Below are positions 47,501 to 62,080 of a stretch of 64,000 bases of DNA, one piece after another. The stretch comes from Petrolisthes cinctipes. Taxonomy: Eukaryota; Arthropoda; Malacostraca; Decapoda; Porcellanidae. Below the pieces are notes generated by a model. The model ran no database searches. It worked only from the letters and a program-made list of their open reading frames with translations, and was not told where the DNA came from. Position numbers and translations under genes: made by a program. The stretch covers positions 3,264,001 through 3,328,000 of the forward strand of contig JAWQEG010000259.1 of assembly GCA_033782935.1 (NCBI GenBank), written 5' to 3'. Position 1 is the stretch's first letter, and every line of letters starts with the position of its first letter.

Positions 47501-50500
47501 AAAATACTCTAACACGGAGTAGGCATGTACAGATCGCTTCTGGGACCCCAAAATATCCAATTTTCGGGTGTTTAGGGCCAGAATTTGAGATATAAACGGG
47601 TACAGAAGATGCATGCACATATCGACTTTTGGGCACCTAAAAGATCGATTTTCAGTATGTTTTTGGCCTGTATTTTGAAAATACTCTAACACGTAGTAGG
47701 CATGTACAGATACCTTCTGGGACCTCTAAATATCGAATTTTCGGGTGTTTTGGGACTGAATTTGAGATATCGATTTTTTGGCACCTAAAATGTCGATTTT
47801 TAGCATGTTTTTAGCCTATTTTTTGAAAATATTCTAGCACTGTGTAGGCATGTACAAATTGCTTCTGGGACCCCAAAATATTGAATTTTCGGGTGTTTTG
47901 AGCCTGAATTTGAGATATAAACGGGTACAGAAGATACATGCACATATTGACTTTGGGCACCAAAAATATCGATTTTCAGCATGTTTTGGGCCTGAATTTT
48001 GAAAATACTCTAACACGGAGTAGGCATGTACAGATCGCTTCTGGGACCCCAAAATATCGAATTTTCGGGTGTTTAGGGCCAGAATTTGAGATATAAACGG
48101 GTACAGAAGATGCATGCACATATCGACTTTTTGGCACCTAAAAGATCGATTTTCAGCATGTTTTAAGCCTGAATTTTGAAAATACTCTAACACTGAGTAG
48201 GCATGTACAGATTGCTTCTGGGACCCCAAAATATTGAATTTTCGGGTGTTTTGAGCCTGAATTTGAGATATAAACGGGTACTGAAGATGCATGCACATAT
48301 CGACTTTTGTGCACCTAAAAGATCGATTTTCAGTATGTTTTGAGCATGTATTTTGAAAATACTCTAACACGGAGTAGGCATGTACAGATCGCTTCTGGGA
48401 CCGCTAAATATCGAATTTTCGGGTGTTTTGGCACTGAATTTGAGATATCGACTTATTGGCACCTAAAAGATCGATTTTTAGCATGTTTTTAGCCTATATT
48501 TTGAAAATATTCTAGCACTGAGTACAGATGTACAGATTGCTACTGGGACCCCAAAATATTGAATTTTCGGGTGTTTTGAGCCTGAATTTGAGATATAAAC
48601 GGGTACAGAAGATACATGCACATATTGACTTTGGGCACCAAAAATATCGATTTTCAGCATGTTTTGGTCCTGAATTTTGAAAATACTCTAACAAGGAGTA
48701 GGCATGTACAGATCGCTTCTGGGACCCCAAAATATCGAATTTTCGGGTTTATAGGGCCAGAATTTGAGATATAAACGGGTACAGAAGATGCATGCACATA
48801 TCGACTTTTGGGCACCTAAAAGATCGATTTTCAGTATGTTTTTGGCCTGTATTTTGAAAATACTCTAACACGGAGTAGGCATGTACAGATACCTTCTGGG
48901 ACCTCTAAATATCGAATTTTCGGGTGTTTTGGGACTGAATTTGAGATATCGATTTTTTGGCACCTAAAATGTCGATTTTTAGCATGTTTTTAGCCTATAT
49001 TTTGAAAATATTCTAGCACTGTGTAGGCATGTACAGATTGCTTCTGGGACCCCAAAATATTGAATTTTCGGGTGTTTTGAGCCTGAATTTGAGATATAAA
49101 CGGGTACAGAAGATACATGCACATATTGACTTTGGGCATCTAAAATATCGATTTTCAGCATGTTTTGGGCCTGTATTTTGAAAATACTCTAACACTGAGT
49201 AGGCATGTACAGATTGCTTCTGGGACCCCAAAATATCGAATTTTCGGGTGTTTAGGGCCAGAATTTGAGATATAAACGGGTACAGAAGATGCATGCACAT
49301 ATCGACTTTTGGGCACCTAAAAGATCGATTTTCAGCATGTTTTAAGCCTGAATTTTGAAAATACTCTAACACTGAGTAGGCATGTACAGATTGCTTCTGG
49401 GACCCCAAAATATTGAATTTTCGGGTGTTTTGAGCCTGAATTTGAGATATAAACGGGTACTGAAGATGCATGCACATATCGACTTTTGTGCACCTAAAAG
49501 ATCGATTTTCAGTATGTTTTGAGCATGTATTTTGAAAATACTCTAACACGGAGTAGGCATGTACAGATCGCTTCTGGGACCGCTAAATATCGAATTTTCG
49601 GGTGTTTTGGCACTGAATTTGAGATATCGACTTATTGGCACCTAAAAGATCGATTTTTAGCATGTTTTTAGCCTATATTTTGAAAATATTCTAGCACTGA
49701 GTACAGATGTACAGATTGCTACTGGGACCCCAAAATATTGAATTTTCGGGTGTTTTGAGCCTGAATTTGAGATATAAACGGGTACAGAAGATACATGCAC
49801 ATATCGACTTTTGGGCACCTAAAAGATCGATTTTCAGTAAGTTTTGGGCCTGTATTTTGAAAATACTCTAACACGGAGTAGGCATGTACAGATACCTTCT
49901 GGGACCTCTAAATATCGAATTTTCGGGTGTTTTGGGACTGAATTTGAGATATCGATTTTTTGGCTCCTAAAATGTCGATTTTTAGCATGTTTTTAGCCTA
50001 TATTTTGAAAATATTCTAGCACTGTGTTAGCATGTACAGATTGCTTCTGGGACTCCAAAAATATTGAATTTTCGGGTGTTTTGAGCCTGAATTTGAGATA
50101 TAAACGGGTACAGAAGATACATGCACATATTGACTTTGGGCACCAAAAATATCGATTTTCAGCATGTTTTCGGCCTGAATTTTGAAAATACTCTAACACG
50201 GAGTAGGCATGTACAGATCGCTTCTGGGACCCCAAAATATCGAATTTTCGGGTGTTTAGGGCCAGAATTTGAGATATAAACGAGTACAGAAAATGCATGC
50301 ACATATCGACTTTTGGGCACCTAAAAGATCGATTTTCAGTATGTTTTTGGCCTGTATTTTGAAAATACTCTAACACGGAGTAGGCATGTACAGATACCTT
50401 CTGGGACCTCTAAATATCGAATTTTCGGGTGTTTTGGGACTGAATTTGAGATATCGATTTTTTGGCACCTAAAATGTCGATTTTTAGCATGTTTTTAGCC

Positions 50501-51880
50501 TATATTTTGAAAATATTCTAGCACTGTGTAGGCATGTACAAATTGCTTCTGGGACCCCAAAATATTGAATTTTCGGGTGTTTTGAGCCTGAATTTGAGAT
50601 ATAAACGGGTACAGAAGATACATGCACATATTGACTTTGGGCATCTAAAATATCGATTTTCAGCATATTTTGGGCCTGTATTTTGAAAATACTCTAACAC
50701 TGAGTAAGCATATACAGATTGCTTCTGGGACCCCAAAATATTGAATTTTCGGGCATTTTGAGCCTGAATTTGAGATATAAACGGGTACTGAAGATGCATG
50801 CACATATCGACTTTTGTGCACCTAAAAGATCGATTTTCAGTATGTTTTGAGCATGTATTTTGAAAATACTCTAACACGGAGTAGGCATGTACAGATACCT
50901 TCTGGGACCTCTAAATATCGAATTTTCGGGTGTTTTGGGACTGAATTTGAGATATCGACTTTTTGGCACCTAAAAGATCGATTTTTAGCATGTTTTTAGC
51001 CTATATTTTGAAAATATTCTAGCACTGAGTAGGCATGTACAGATTGCTTCTGGGACCCCAAAATATTGAATTTTCGGGTGTTTTGAGCCTGAATTTGAGA
51101 TATAAACGGGTACAGAAGATACATGCACATATTGACTTTGGGCGCCAAAAATATCGATTTTCAGCATGTTTTGGGCCTGAATTTTGAAAATACTCTAACA
51201 CGGAGTAGGCATGTACAAATCGCTTCTGGGACCCCAAAATATCGATTTTTCGGGTGTTTAGGGCCAGAATTTGAGATATAAACGGGTACAGAAGATGCAT
51301 GCACATATCGACTTTTGGGCACCTAAAAGATCGATTTTCAGTATGTTTTTGGCCTGTATTTTGAAAATACTCTAACACAGAGTAAGCATGTACAGATACC
51401 TTCTGGGACCTCTAAATATCGAATTTTCGGGTGTTTTGGGACTGAATTTGAGATATCGATTTTTTGGCACCTAAAATGTCGATTTTTAGCATGTTTTTAG
51501 CCTATATTTAGAAAATATTCTAGCACTGTGTAGGCATGTACAGATTGCTTCTGGGACCCCAAAATATTGAATTTTCGGGAGTTGTGAGCCTGAATTTGAG
51601 ATATAAACGGGTACTGAAGATGCATGCACATATCGACTTTTGTGCACCTAAAAGATCGATTTTCAGTATGTTTTGAGCATGTATTTTGAAAATACTCTAA
51701 CACGGAGTAGGCATGTACAGATCGCTTCTGGGACCCCTAAATATCGAATTTTCGGGTGTTTTGTGACGGAATTTGAGATATCGACTTTTTGGCACCTAAA
51801 AGATCGATTTTTAGCATTTTTTTAGCCTATATTTTGAAAATATTCTAGCACTGAGTAGGCATGTACAGATTGCTTCTGGG
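46870..51880. repeat. 5012-bp tandem duplication, copy 1
   Basis: This block matches 51883-56840 at an offset of 5012-5013 bp. Shared private variants include aactggtaca, ttttcggctgtt, atatccaatttt, cacgtagtagg, gagtacagatgtacag, gattgctactggg, gttttaagcctg and gggactccaaaaat. Differences include agatatatgc (47433, this copy only), cgagtacagaaaatgc (50282, this copy only) and ttttgtgacgg (51761) against ttttgggacgg (56772). Confidence 0.92.
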
Positions 51881-51882
51881 AC

Positions 51883-54800
51883 CCCAAAATATTGAATTTT
51901 CGGGTGTTTTGAGCCTGAATTTGAGATATAAACTGGTACAGAAGATACATGCACATATTGACTTTGGGCATCTAAAATATCGATTTTCAGCATGTTTTGG
52001 GCCTGTATTTTGAAAATACTCTAACACTGAGTAGGCATGTACAGATTGCAATGGGACCCCAAAATATTGAATTTTCGGCTGTTTTGAGCCTGAATTTGAG
52101 ATATAAACGGGTACTGAAGATGCATGCACATATCGACTTTTGTGCACCTAAAAGATCGATTTTCAGTATGTTTTGAGCATGTATTTTGAAAATACTCTAA
52201 CACGGAGTAGGCATGTACAGATCGCTTTTGGGACCCCTAAATATCGAATTTTCGGGTGTTTTGGGACTGAATTTGAGATATCGACTTTTTGGCACCTAAA
52301 AGATCGATTTTTAGCATGTTTTTAGCCTATATTTTGAAAATATTCTAGCACTGTGTAGGCATGTACAGATTGCTTCTGGGACCCCAAAATATTGAATTTT
52401 CGGGTGTTTTGAGCCTGAATTTGAGATATAAACGGGTACAGAAGATACATGCACATATTGACTTTGGGCACCAAAAATATCGATTTTCAGCATGTTTTGG
52501 GCCTGAATTTTGAAAATACTCTAACACGGAGTAGGCATGTACAGATCGCTTCTGGGACCCCAAAATATCCAATTTTCGGGTGTTTAGGGCCAGAATTTGA
52601 GATATAAACGGGTACAGAAGATGCATGCACATATCGACTTTTGGGCACCTAAAAGATCGATTTTCAGTATGTTTTTGGCCTGTATTTTGAAAATACTCTA
52701 ACACGTAGTAGGCATGTACAGATACCTTCTGGGACCTCTAAATATCGAATTTTCGGGTGTTTTGGGACTGAATTTGAGATATCGATTTTTTGGCACCTAA
52801 AATGTCGATTTTTAGCATGTTTTTAGCCTATTTTTTGAAAATATTCTAGCACTGTGTAGGCATGTACAAATTGCTTCTGGGACCCCAAAATATTGAATTT
52901 TCGGGTGTTTTGAGCCTGAATTTGAGATATAAACGGGTACAGAAGATACATGCACATATTGACTTTGGGCACCAAAAATATCGATTTTCAGCATGTTTTG
53001 GGCCTGAATTTTGAAAATACTCTAACACGGAGTAGGCATGTACAGATCGCTTCTGGGACCCCAAAATATCGAATTTTCGGGTGTTTAGGGCCAGAATTTG
53101 AGATATAAACGGGTACAGAAGATGCATGCACATATCGACTTTTTGGCACCTAAAAGATCGATTTTCAGCATGTTTTAAGCCTGAATTTTGAAAATACTCT
53201 AACACTGAGTAGGCATGTACAGATTGCTTCTGGGACCCCAAAATATTGAATTTTCGGGTGTTTTGAGCCTGAATTTGAGATATAAACGGGTACTGAAGAT
53301 GCATGCACATATCGACTTTTGTGCACCTAAAAGATCGATTTTCAGTATGTTTTGAGCATGTATTTTGAAAATACTCTAACACGGAGTAGGCATGTACAGA
53401 TCGCTTCTGGGACCGCTAAATATCGAATTTTCGGGTGTTTTGGCACTGAATTTGAGATATCGACTTATTGGCACCTAAAAGATCGATTTTTAGCATGTTT
53501 TTAGCCTATATTTTGAAAATATTCTAGCACTGAGTACAGATGTACAGATTGCTACTGGGACCCCAAAATATTGAATTTTCGGGTGTTTTGAGCCTGAATT
53601 TGAGATATAAACGGGTACAGAAGATACATGCACATATTGACTTTGGGCACCAAAAATATCGATTTTCAGCATGTTTTGGTCCTGAATTTTGAAAATACTC
53701 TAACAAGGAGTAGGCATGTACAGATCGCTTCTGGGACCCCAAAATATCGAATTTTCGGGTTTATAGGGCCAGAATTTGAGATATAAACGGGTACAGAAGA
53801 TGCATGCACATATCGACTTTTGGGCACCTAAAAGATCGATTTTCAGTATGTTTTTGGCCTGTATTTTGAAAATACTCTAACACGGAGTAGGCATGTACAG
53901 ATACCTTCTGGGACCTCTAAATATCGAATTTTCGGGTGTTTTGGGACTGAATTTGAGATATCGATTTTTTGGCACCTAAAATGTCGATTTTTAGCATGTT
54001 TTTAGCCTATATTTTGAAAATATTCTAGCACTGTGTAGGCATGTACAGATTGCTTCTGGGACCCCAAAATATTGAATTTTCGGGTGTTTTGAGCCTGAAT
54101 TTGAGATATAAACGGGTACAGAAGATACATGCACATATTGACTTTGGGCATCTAAAATATCGATTTTCAGCATGTTTTGGGCCTGTATTTTGAAAATACT
54201 CTAACACTGAGTAGGCATGTACAGATTGCTTCTGGGACCCCAAAATATCGAATTTTCGGGTGTTTAGGGCCAGAATTTGAGATATAAACGGGTACAGAAG
54301 ATGCATGCACATATCGACTTTTGGGCACCTAAAAGATCGATTTTCAGCATGTTTTAAGCCTGAATTTTGAAAATACTCTAACACTGAGTAGGCATGTACA
54401 GATTGCTTCTGGGACCCCAAAATATTGAATTTTCGGGTGTTTTGAGCCTGAATTTGAGATATAAACGGGTACTGAAGATGCATGCACATATCGACTTTTG
54501 TGCACCTAAAAGATCGATTTTCAGTATGTTTTGAGCATGTATTTTGAAAATACTCTAACACGGAGTAGGCATGTACAGATCGCTTCTGGGAAAGCTAAAT
54601 ATCGAATTTTCGGGTGTTTTGGCACTGAATTTGAGATATCGACTTATTGGCACCTAAAAGATCGATTTTTAGCATGTTTTTAGCCTATATTTTGAAAATA
54701 TTCTAGCACTGAGTACAGATGTACAGATTGCTACTGGGACCCCAAAATATTGAATTTTCGGGTGTTTTGAGCCTGAATTTGAGATATAAACGGGTACAGA

Positions 54801-56840
54801 AGATACATGCACATATCGACTTTTGGGCACCTAAAAGATCGATTTTCAGTAAGTTTTGGGCCTGTATTTTGAAAATACTCTAACACGGAGTAGGCATGTA
54901 CAGATACCTTCTGGGACCTCTAAATATCGAATTTTCGGGTGTTTTGGGACTGAATTTGAGATATCGATTTTTTGGCTCCTAAAATGTCGATTTTTAGCAT
55001 GTTTTTAGCCTATATTTTGAAAATATTCTAGCACTGTGTTAGCATGTACAGATTGCTTCTGGGACTCCAAAAATATTGAATTTTCGGGTGTTTTGAGCCT
55101 GAATTTGAGATATAAACGGGTACAGAAGATACATGCACATATTGACTTTGGGCACCAAAAATATCGATTTTCAGCATGTTTTCGGCCTGAATTTTGAAAA
55201 TACTCTAACACGGAGTAGGCATGTACAGATCGCTTCTGGGACCCCAAAATATCAAATTTTCGGGTGTTTAGGGCCAGAATTTGAGATATAAACGGGTACA
55301 GAAGATGCATGCACATATCGACTTTTGGGCACCTAAAAGATCGATTTTCAGTATGTTTTTGGCCTGTATTTTGAAAATACTCTAACACGGAGTAGGCATG
55401 TACAGATACCTTCTGGGACCTCTAAATATCGAATTTTCGGGTGTTTTGGGACTGAATTTGAGATATCGATTTTTTGGCACCTAAAATGTCGATTTTTAGC
55501 ATGTTTTTAGCCTATATTTTGAAAATATTCTAGCACTGTGTAGGCATGTACAAATTGCTTCTGGGACCCCAAAATATTGAATTTTCGGGTGTTTTGAGCC
55601 TGAATTTGAGATATAAACGGGTACAGAAGATACATGCACATATTGACTTTGGGCATCTAAAATATCGATTTTCAGCATATTTTGGGCCTGTATTTTGAAA
55701 ATACTCTAACACTGAGTAAGCATATACAGATTGCTTCTGGGACCCCAAAATATTGAATTTTCGGGCATTTTGAGCCTGAATTTGAGATATAAACGGGTAC
55801 TGAAGATGCATGCACATATCGACTTTTGTGCACCTAAAAGATCGATTTTCAGTATGTTTTGAGCATGTATTTTGAAAATACTCTAACACGGAGTAGGCAT
55901 GTACAGATACCTTCTGGGACCTCTAAATATCGAATTTTCGGGTGTTTTGGGACTGAATTTGAGATATCGACTTTTTGGCACCTAAAAGATCGATTTTTAG
56001 CATGTTTTTAGCCTATATTTTGAAAATATTCTAGCACTGAGTAGGCATGTACAGATTGCTTCTGGGACCCCAAAATATTGAATTTTCGGGTGTTTTGAGC
56101 CTGAATTTGAGATATAAACGGGTACAGAAGATACATGCACATATTGACTTTGGGCGCCAAAAATATCGATTTTCAGCATGTTTTGGGCCTGAATTTTGAA
56201 AATACTCTAACACGGAGTAGGCATGTACAAATCGCTTCTGGGACCCCAAAATATCGATTTTTCGGGTGTTTAGGGCCAGAATTTGAGATATAAACGGGTA
56301 CAGAAGATGCATGCACATATCGACTTTTGGGCACCTAAAAGATCGATTTTCAGTATGTTTTTGGCCTGTATTTTGAAAATACTCTAACACAGAGTAAGCA
56401 TGTACAGATACCTTCTGGGACCTCTAAATATCGAATTTTCGGGTGTTTTGGGACTGAATTTGAGATATCGATTTTTTGGCACCTAAAATGTCGATTTTTA
56501 GCATGTTTTTAGCCTATATTTAGAAAATATTCTAGCACTGTGTAGGCATGTACAGATTGCTTCTGGGACCCCAAAATATTGAATTTTCGGGAGTTGTGAG
56601 CCTGAATTTGAGATATAAACGGGTACTGAAGATGCATGCACATATCGACTTTTGTGCACCTAAAAGATCGATTTTCAGTATGTTTTGAGCATGTATTTTG
56701 AAAATACTCTAACACGGAGTAGGCATGTACAGATCGCTTCTGGGACCCCTAAATATCGAATTTTCGGGTGTTTTGGGACGGAATTTGAGATATCGACTTT
56801 TTGGCACCTAAAAGATCGATTTTTAGCATTTTTTTAGCCT
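51883..56840. repeat. 5012-bp tandem duplication, copy 2
   Basis: This copy directly follows copy 1. Changes specific to it include gcaatgggacccc near 52049 (gcttctgggacccc in copy 1, a one-base shortening), gggaaagctaaat near 54589 (gggaccgctaaat in copy 1) and atatcaaatttt near 55251. The join near 51870-51890 falls in a B monomer that begins as B1 (cactgagtag) and continues with the aactggtaca variant of B2. Confidence 0.92.
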
Positions 56841-56849
56841 ATATTTTGA

Positions 56850-58100
56850 AAATATTCTAGCACTGAGTAGGCATGTACAGATTGCTTCTGGGACCCCAAA
56901 ATATTGAATTTTCGGGTGTTTTGAGCCTGAATTTGAGATATAAACGGGTATAGAAGATACATGCTCATATTGACTTTGGGCACCAAAAATATCGATTTTC
57001 AGCATGTTTTGGGCCTGAATTTTGAAAATACTCTAAAACGGAGTAGGCATGTACAGATCGCTTCTGGGACCCCAAAATATCGAATTTTCTGGTGTTTAGG
57101 TCCAGAATTTGAGATATAAACGGGTACTGAAGATGCATGCACATATCGACTTTTGGGCACTTAAAAGATCGATTTTCAGTATGTTTTTGGCCTGTATTTT
57201 GAAAATACTCTAACACGGAGTAGGCATGTACAGAGCCCTTCTGGGACCTCTAAATATCGAATTTTCGGGTGTTTTGGGACTGAATTTGAGATATCGATTT
57301 TTTGGCACCTAAAATGTCGATTTTTAGCATGTTTTTAGCCTATATTTTGAAAATATTCTAGCACTGTGTAGGCATGTACAGATTGCTTCTGGGACCCCAA
57401 AATATTGAATTTTCGGGTGTTTTGAGCCTGAATTTGAGATATAAACGGGTACAGAAGATACATGCACATATTGACTTTGGGCATCTAAAATATCGATTTT
57501 CAGCATGTTTTGGGCCTGTATTTTGAAAATACTCTAACACTGAGTAGGCATGTACAGATTGCTTCTGGGACCCCAAAATATTGAATTTTCGGGTGTTTTG
57601 AGCCTGAATTTGAAATATAAACGGGTACTGAAGATGCATGCACATATCGACTTATGTGCACCTAAAAGATCGATTTTCAGTATGTTTTGAGCATGTATTT
57701 TGAAAATACTCTAACACGGAGTAGGCATGTACAGATCGCTTCTGGGACCCCTAAATATCGAATTTTTGGGTGTTGTGGGACTGAATTTGAGATATCGACT
57801 TTTTGGCACCAAAAAGATCGATTTTTAGCATGTTTTTAGCCTATATTTTGAAAATATTCTAGCACTGTACAGATTGCTTCTGGGACCCCAAAATATTGAA
57901 TTTTCGGGTGTTTTGAGCCTGAATTTGAGATATAAACGGGTACAGAAGATACATGCACATATTGACTTTGGGCACCAAAAATATCGATTTTCAGCATGTT
58001 TTGGGCCTGAATTTTGAAAATACTCTAACACGGAGTAGGCATGTACAGATCGCTTCTGGGACCCCAAAATATCGAATTTTCGGGTATTTAGGGCCAGAAT
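56850..58100. repeat. Segmental duplication, 3978-bp offset, left copy
   Basis: This block matches 60828-62080 at an offset of 3978 bp. Shared private variants are acgggtatagaag with catgctcatattg, ctctaaaacggag, cagagcccttctggg, tttgaaatataaac, cttatgtgcacc, atttttgggtgttgtggg and cgggtattta. More single-base differences separate this pair than the 5012- or 6658-bp pairs, so it looks older. Confidence 0.82.
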
Positions 58101-58191
58101 TTGAGATATAAACGGGTACAGAAGATACATGCACATATTGACTTTGGGCATCTAAAATATCGATTTTCAGCATATTTTGGGCCTGTATTTT
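58016..58191. repeat. Hybrid monomer C1/B2 (176 bp)
   Basis: It starts as C1 (gatcgcttc, atatcgaat, tttagggccag) and ends as B2 (agatacatgcacatattgac, ggcatctaaaat). The switch lies between about 58095 and 58130, in sequence shared by both classes (tttgagatataaacgggtac). It also marks the end of the 3978-bp match. Confidence 0.82.
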
Positions 58192-60828
58192 GAAAATACT
58201 CTAACACTGAGTAGGCATGTACAGATTGCTTCTGGGACCCCAAAATATTGAATTTTCGGGTGTTTTGAGCCTGAATTTGAGATATAAACGGGTACTGAAG
58301 ATGCATGCACATATCGACTTTTGTGCACCTAAAAGATCGATATTCAGTATGTTTTGAGCATGTATTTTGAAAATACTCTAACACGGAGTAGGCATGTACA
58401 GATCGCTTCTGGGACCCCTAAATATCGAATTTTCGGGTGTTTTGGGACTGAATTTGAGATATCGACTTTTTGGCACCTAAAAGATCGATTTGTAGCATGT
58501 TTTTAGCCTCTTTTTTGAAAATATTCTAGCACTGAGTAGGCATGTTCAGATTGCTTCTGGGACCCCAAAATATTGAATTTTCGGGTGTTTTGAGCCTGAA
58601 TTTGAGATATAAACGGGTACAAAAGATACATGCACATATTGACTTTGGGCACCAAAAATATCGATTTTCAGCATGTTTTGGGCCTGAATTTTGAAAATAC
58701 TCTAACACGGAGTAGGCATGTACACATCGCTTCTGGGACCCCAAAATATTGAATTTTCGGGTGTTTAGGGCCAGAATTTGAGATATAAACGGGTACAGAA
58801 GATGCATGCACATATCGACTTTTGGGCACCTAAAAGATCGATTTTCAGTATGTTTTTGGCCTGTATTTTGAAAATACTCTAACACGGAGTAGGCATGTAC
58901 AGATTGCTTCTGGGACCTCTAAATATCGAATTTTCGGGTGTTTGAGCCTGAATTTGAGATATAAACGTGTACTGAAGATGCATGCACATATCGACTTTTG
59001 TGCACCTAAAAGATCGATTTTCAGTATGTTTTGAGCATGTATTTTGAAAATACTCTAACACGGAGTAGGCATGTACAGATCGCTTCTGGGACCCCTAAAT
59101 ATCGAATTTTCGGGTGTTTTGGGACTGAATTTGAGATATCGACTTTTTGGCACCTAAAAGATCGATTTTTAGCATGTTTTTAGCATATATTTTGAAAATA
59201 TTCTAGCACTGTACAGATTGCTTCTGGGACCCCAAAATATTGAATTTTCGGGTGTTTTGAGCCTGAATTTGAGATATAAACGGGTACAGAAGATACATGC
59301 ACATATTGACTTTGGGCACCAAAAATATCGATTTTCATCATGTTTTGGGCCTGAATTTTGAAAATACTCTAACACGGAGTAGGCATGTACAGATCGCTTC
59401 TGGGACCCCAAAATATCGAATTTTCGGGTGTTTAGGGCCAGAAATTGAGATATAAACGGGTGCAGAAGATGCATGCACATATCGACTTTTGTGCACCTAA
59501 AAGATCGATTTTCAGTATGTTTTTGGCCTGTATTTTGAAAATACTCTAACACGGAGTAAGCATGTACAGATACCTTCTGGGACCTCTAAATATCGAATTT
59601 TCGGGTGTTTTGGGACTGAATTTGAGATATCGATTTTTTGGCACCTAAAATGTCGATTTTTAGCATGTTTTTAGCCTATATTTTGAAAATACTCTAACAC
59701 GGAGTAGGCATGTACAGATCGTTTCTGGGACCCCTAAATATCGAATTTTCGGGTGTTTTGGGACTGAATTTGAGATATCGACTTTTTGGCACTTAAAAGA
59801 TCGATTTTTAGCATGTTTTTAGCCTATATTTTGAAAATATTCTAGCACTGTACAGATTGCTTCTGGGACCCCAAAATATTGAATTTTCTGGTGTTTTGAG
59901 CCTGAATTTGAGATATAAACGGGTACAGAAGATACATGCACATATTGACTTTGGGCATCTAAAATATCGATTTTCAGCATGTTTTGGGCCTGTATTTTGA
60001 AAATACTCTAACACTGAGTAGGCATGTACAGATTGCTTCTGGGACCCCAAAATATTGAATTTTCGGGTGTTTTGAGCCTGAATTTGAGATATAAACGGGT
60101 ACTGAAGATGCATGCACATATCGACTTTTGTGCACCTAAAAGATCGATTTTCAGTATGTTTTGAGCATGTATTTTAAAAATACTCTAACACGGAGTAGGC
60201 ATGTACAGATCGCTTCTGGGACCCCTAAATATCGAATTTTCGGGTGTTTTGGGACTGAATTTGAGATATCATCTTTTTGGCACCTAAAAGATCGATTTTT
60301 TAGCATGTTTTTAGCCTATATTTTGAAAATATTCTAGCATTGTGTAGGCATGTACAGATTGCTTCTGGGACCCCAAAATATTGAATTTTCGGGTGTTTTG
60401 AGCCTGAATTTGAGATATAAACGGGTACAGAAGATACATGCACATATTGACTTTGGGCATCTAAAATATCGATTTTCAGCATGTTTTGGGACTGTATTTT
60501 GAAAATACTATAACACTGAGTAGGCATGTACAGATTGCTTCTGGGACTCCAAAATATCGAATTTTTGGGTGTTTTGAGCCTGAATTTGAGTTATAAACGG
60601 ATACTGAAGATGCATGCACATATCGACTTTTGTGCACCTAAAAGATCGATTTTCAGTATGTTTTGAGCATGTATTTTGAAAATACTCTAACACGGAGTAG
60701 GCATGTACAGATCGCTTCTGGGACCCCTAAATATCGAATTTTCGGGTGTTTTGGGACTGAATTTGAGATATCGACTTTTTGGCACCTAAAAGATCGATTT
60801 TTAGCATGTTTTTAACCTATATTTTGAA
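58100..60828. repeat. Irregular stretch of the array with hybrid monomers
   Basis: The monomer family continues, but the hexamer order is disturbed. A 176-bp A2/C2 hybrid lies at 58870-59045 (gggacctctaaat then gtttgagcctg and gtactgaag). Two A monomers are adjacent at 59537-59832. Scattered private changes occur, such as gcctcttttttgaaaat near 58507, cattttcatcatg near 59333, gatatcatcttttt near 60266 and an extra T in cgattttttagc near 60300. No non-satellite sequence is present. Confidence 0.85.
59537..59832. repeat. Two adjacent 148-bp A monomers (A2-A1)
   Basis: Landmarks at 59537, 59685 and 59833 give two consecutive 148-bp units. The first is A2 (gataccttctgggacctct, taaaatgtcg). The second is A1-like (gatcgtttctgggacccct, acttaaaagatcg). 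The join reads gcctatattttgaaaatactct, an A/B-type left side fused to a C/A-type right side. This is the only A-A pair I noticed. Confidence 0.85.
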
Positions 60829-62080
60829 AATATTCTAGCACTGAGTAGGCATGTACAGATTGCTTCTGGAACCCCAAAATATTGAATTTTCGGGTGTTTT
60901 GAGCCTGAATTTGAGATATAAACGGGTATAGAAGATACATGCTCATATTGACTTTGGGCACAAAAAATATCGATTTTCAGCATGTTTTGGGCCTGAATTT
61001 TGAAAATACTCTAAAACGGAGTAGGCATGTACAGATCGCTTCTGGGACCCCAAAATATCGAATTTTCGGGTGTTTAGGGCCAGAATTTGAGATATAAACG
61101 GGTACTGAAGATGCATGCACATATCGACTTTTGGGCACCTAAAAGATCGATTTTCAGTATGTTTTTGGCCTATATTTTGAAAATACTCTAACACGGAGTA
61201 GGCATGTACAGAGCCCTTCTGGGACCTCTAAATATCGAATTTTCGGGTGTTTTGGGACTGAATTTGAGATATCGATTTTTTGGCACCTAAAATGTCGATT
61301 TTTAGCATGTTTTTAGCCTATATTTTGAAAATATTCTAGCACTGTGTAGGCATGTACAGATTGCTTCTGGGACCCCAAAATATTGAATTTTCGGGTGTTT
61401 TGAGCCTGAATTTGAGATATAAACGGGTACAGAAGATACATGCACATATTGACTTTGGGCATCTAAAATATCGATTTTCAGCATGTTTTGGGCCTGTATT
61501 TTGAAAATACTCTAACACTGAGTAGGCATGTACAGATTGCTTCTGGGACCCCAAAATATTGAATTTTCGGGTGTTTTGAGCCTGAATTTGAAATATAAAC
61601 GGGTACTGAAGATGCATGCACATATCGACTTATGTGCACCTAAAAGATCGATTTTCAGTATGTTTTGAGCATGTATTTTGAAAATACTCTAACACGGAGT
61701 AGGCATGTACAGATCGCTTCTGGGACCCCTAAATATCGAATTTTTGGGTGTTGTGGGACTGAATTTGAGATATCGACTTTTTGGCACCTAAAAGATCGAT
61801 TTTTAGCATGTTTTTAGCCTATATTTTGAAAATATTCTAGCACTGTACAGATTGCTTCTGGGACCCCAAAATATTGAATTTTCGGGTGTTTTGAGCCTGA
61901 ATTTGAGATATAAACGGGTACAGAAGATACATGCACATATTGACTTTGGGCATCTAAAATATCGATTTTCAGCATGTTTTGGGCCTGAATTTTGAAAATA
62001 CTCTAACACGGAGTAGGCATGTACAGATCGCTTCTGGGACCCCAAAATATCGAATTTTCGGGTATTTAGGGCCAGAATTT
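60828..62080. repeat. Segmental duplication, 3978-bp offset, right copy
   Basis: This is the partner of 56850-58100. Differences from it include ggcacaaaaaat near 60960 against ggcaccaaaaat, and gcctatatttt near 61168 against gcctgtatttt. The match ends close to 62080, soon after the shared cgggtattta variant. Confidence 0.82.

Noticed and set aside
28400..56840. Large near-identical duplications as a certain biological fact
   Set aside because: I treat them as likely but not proven. Near-identical multi-kb tandem copies in satellite DNA can also come from misassembly. The internal order of events and copy-specific variants argue for real duplications, but long spanning reads are needed.
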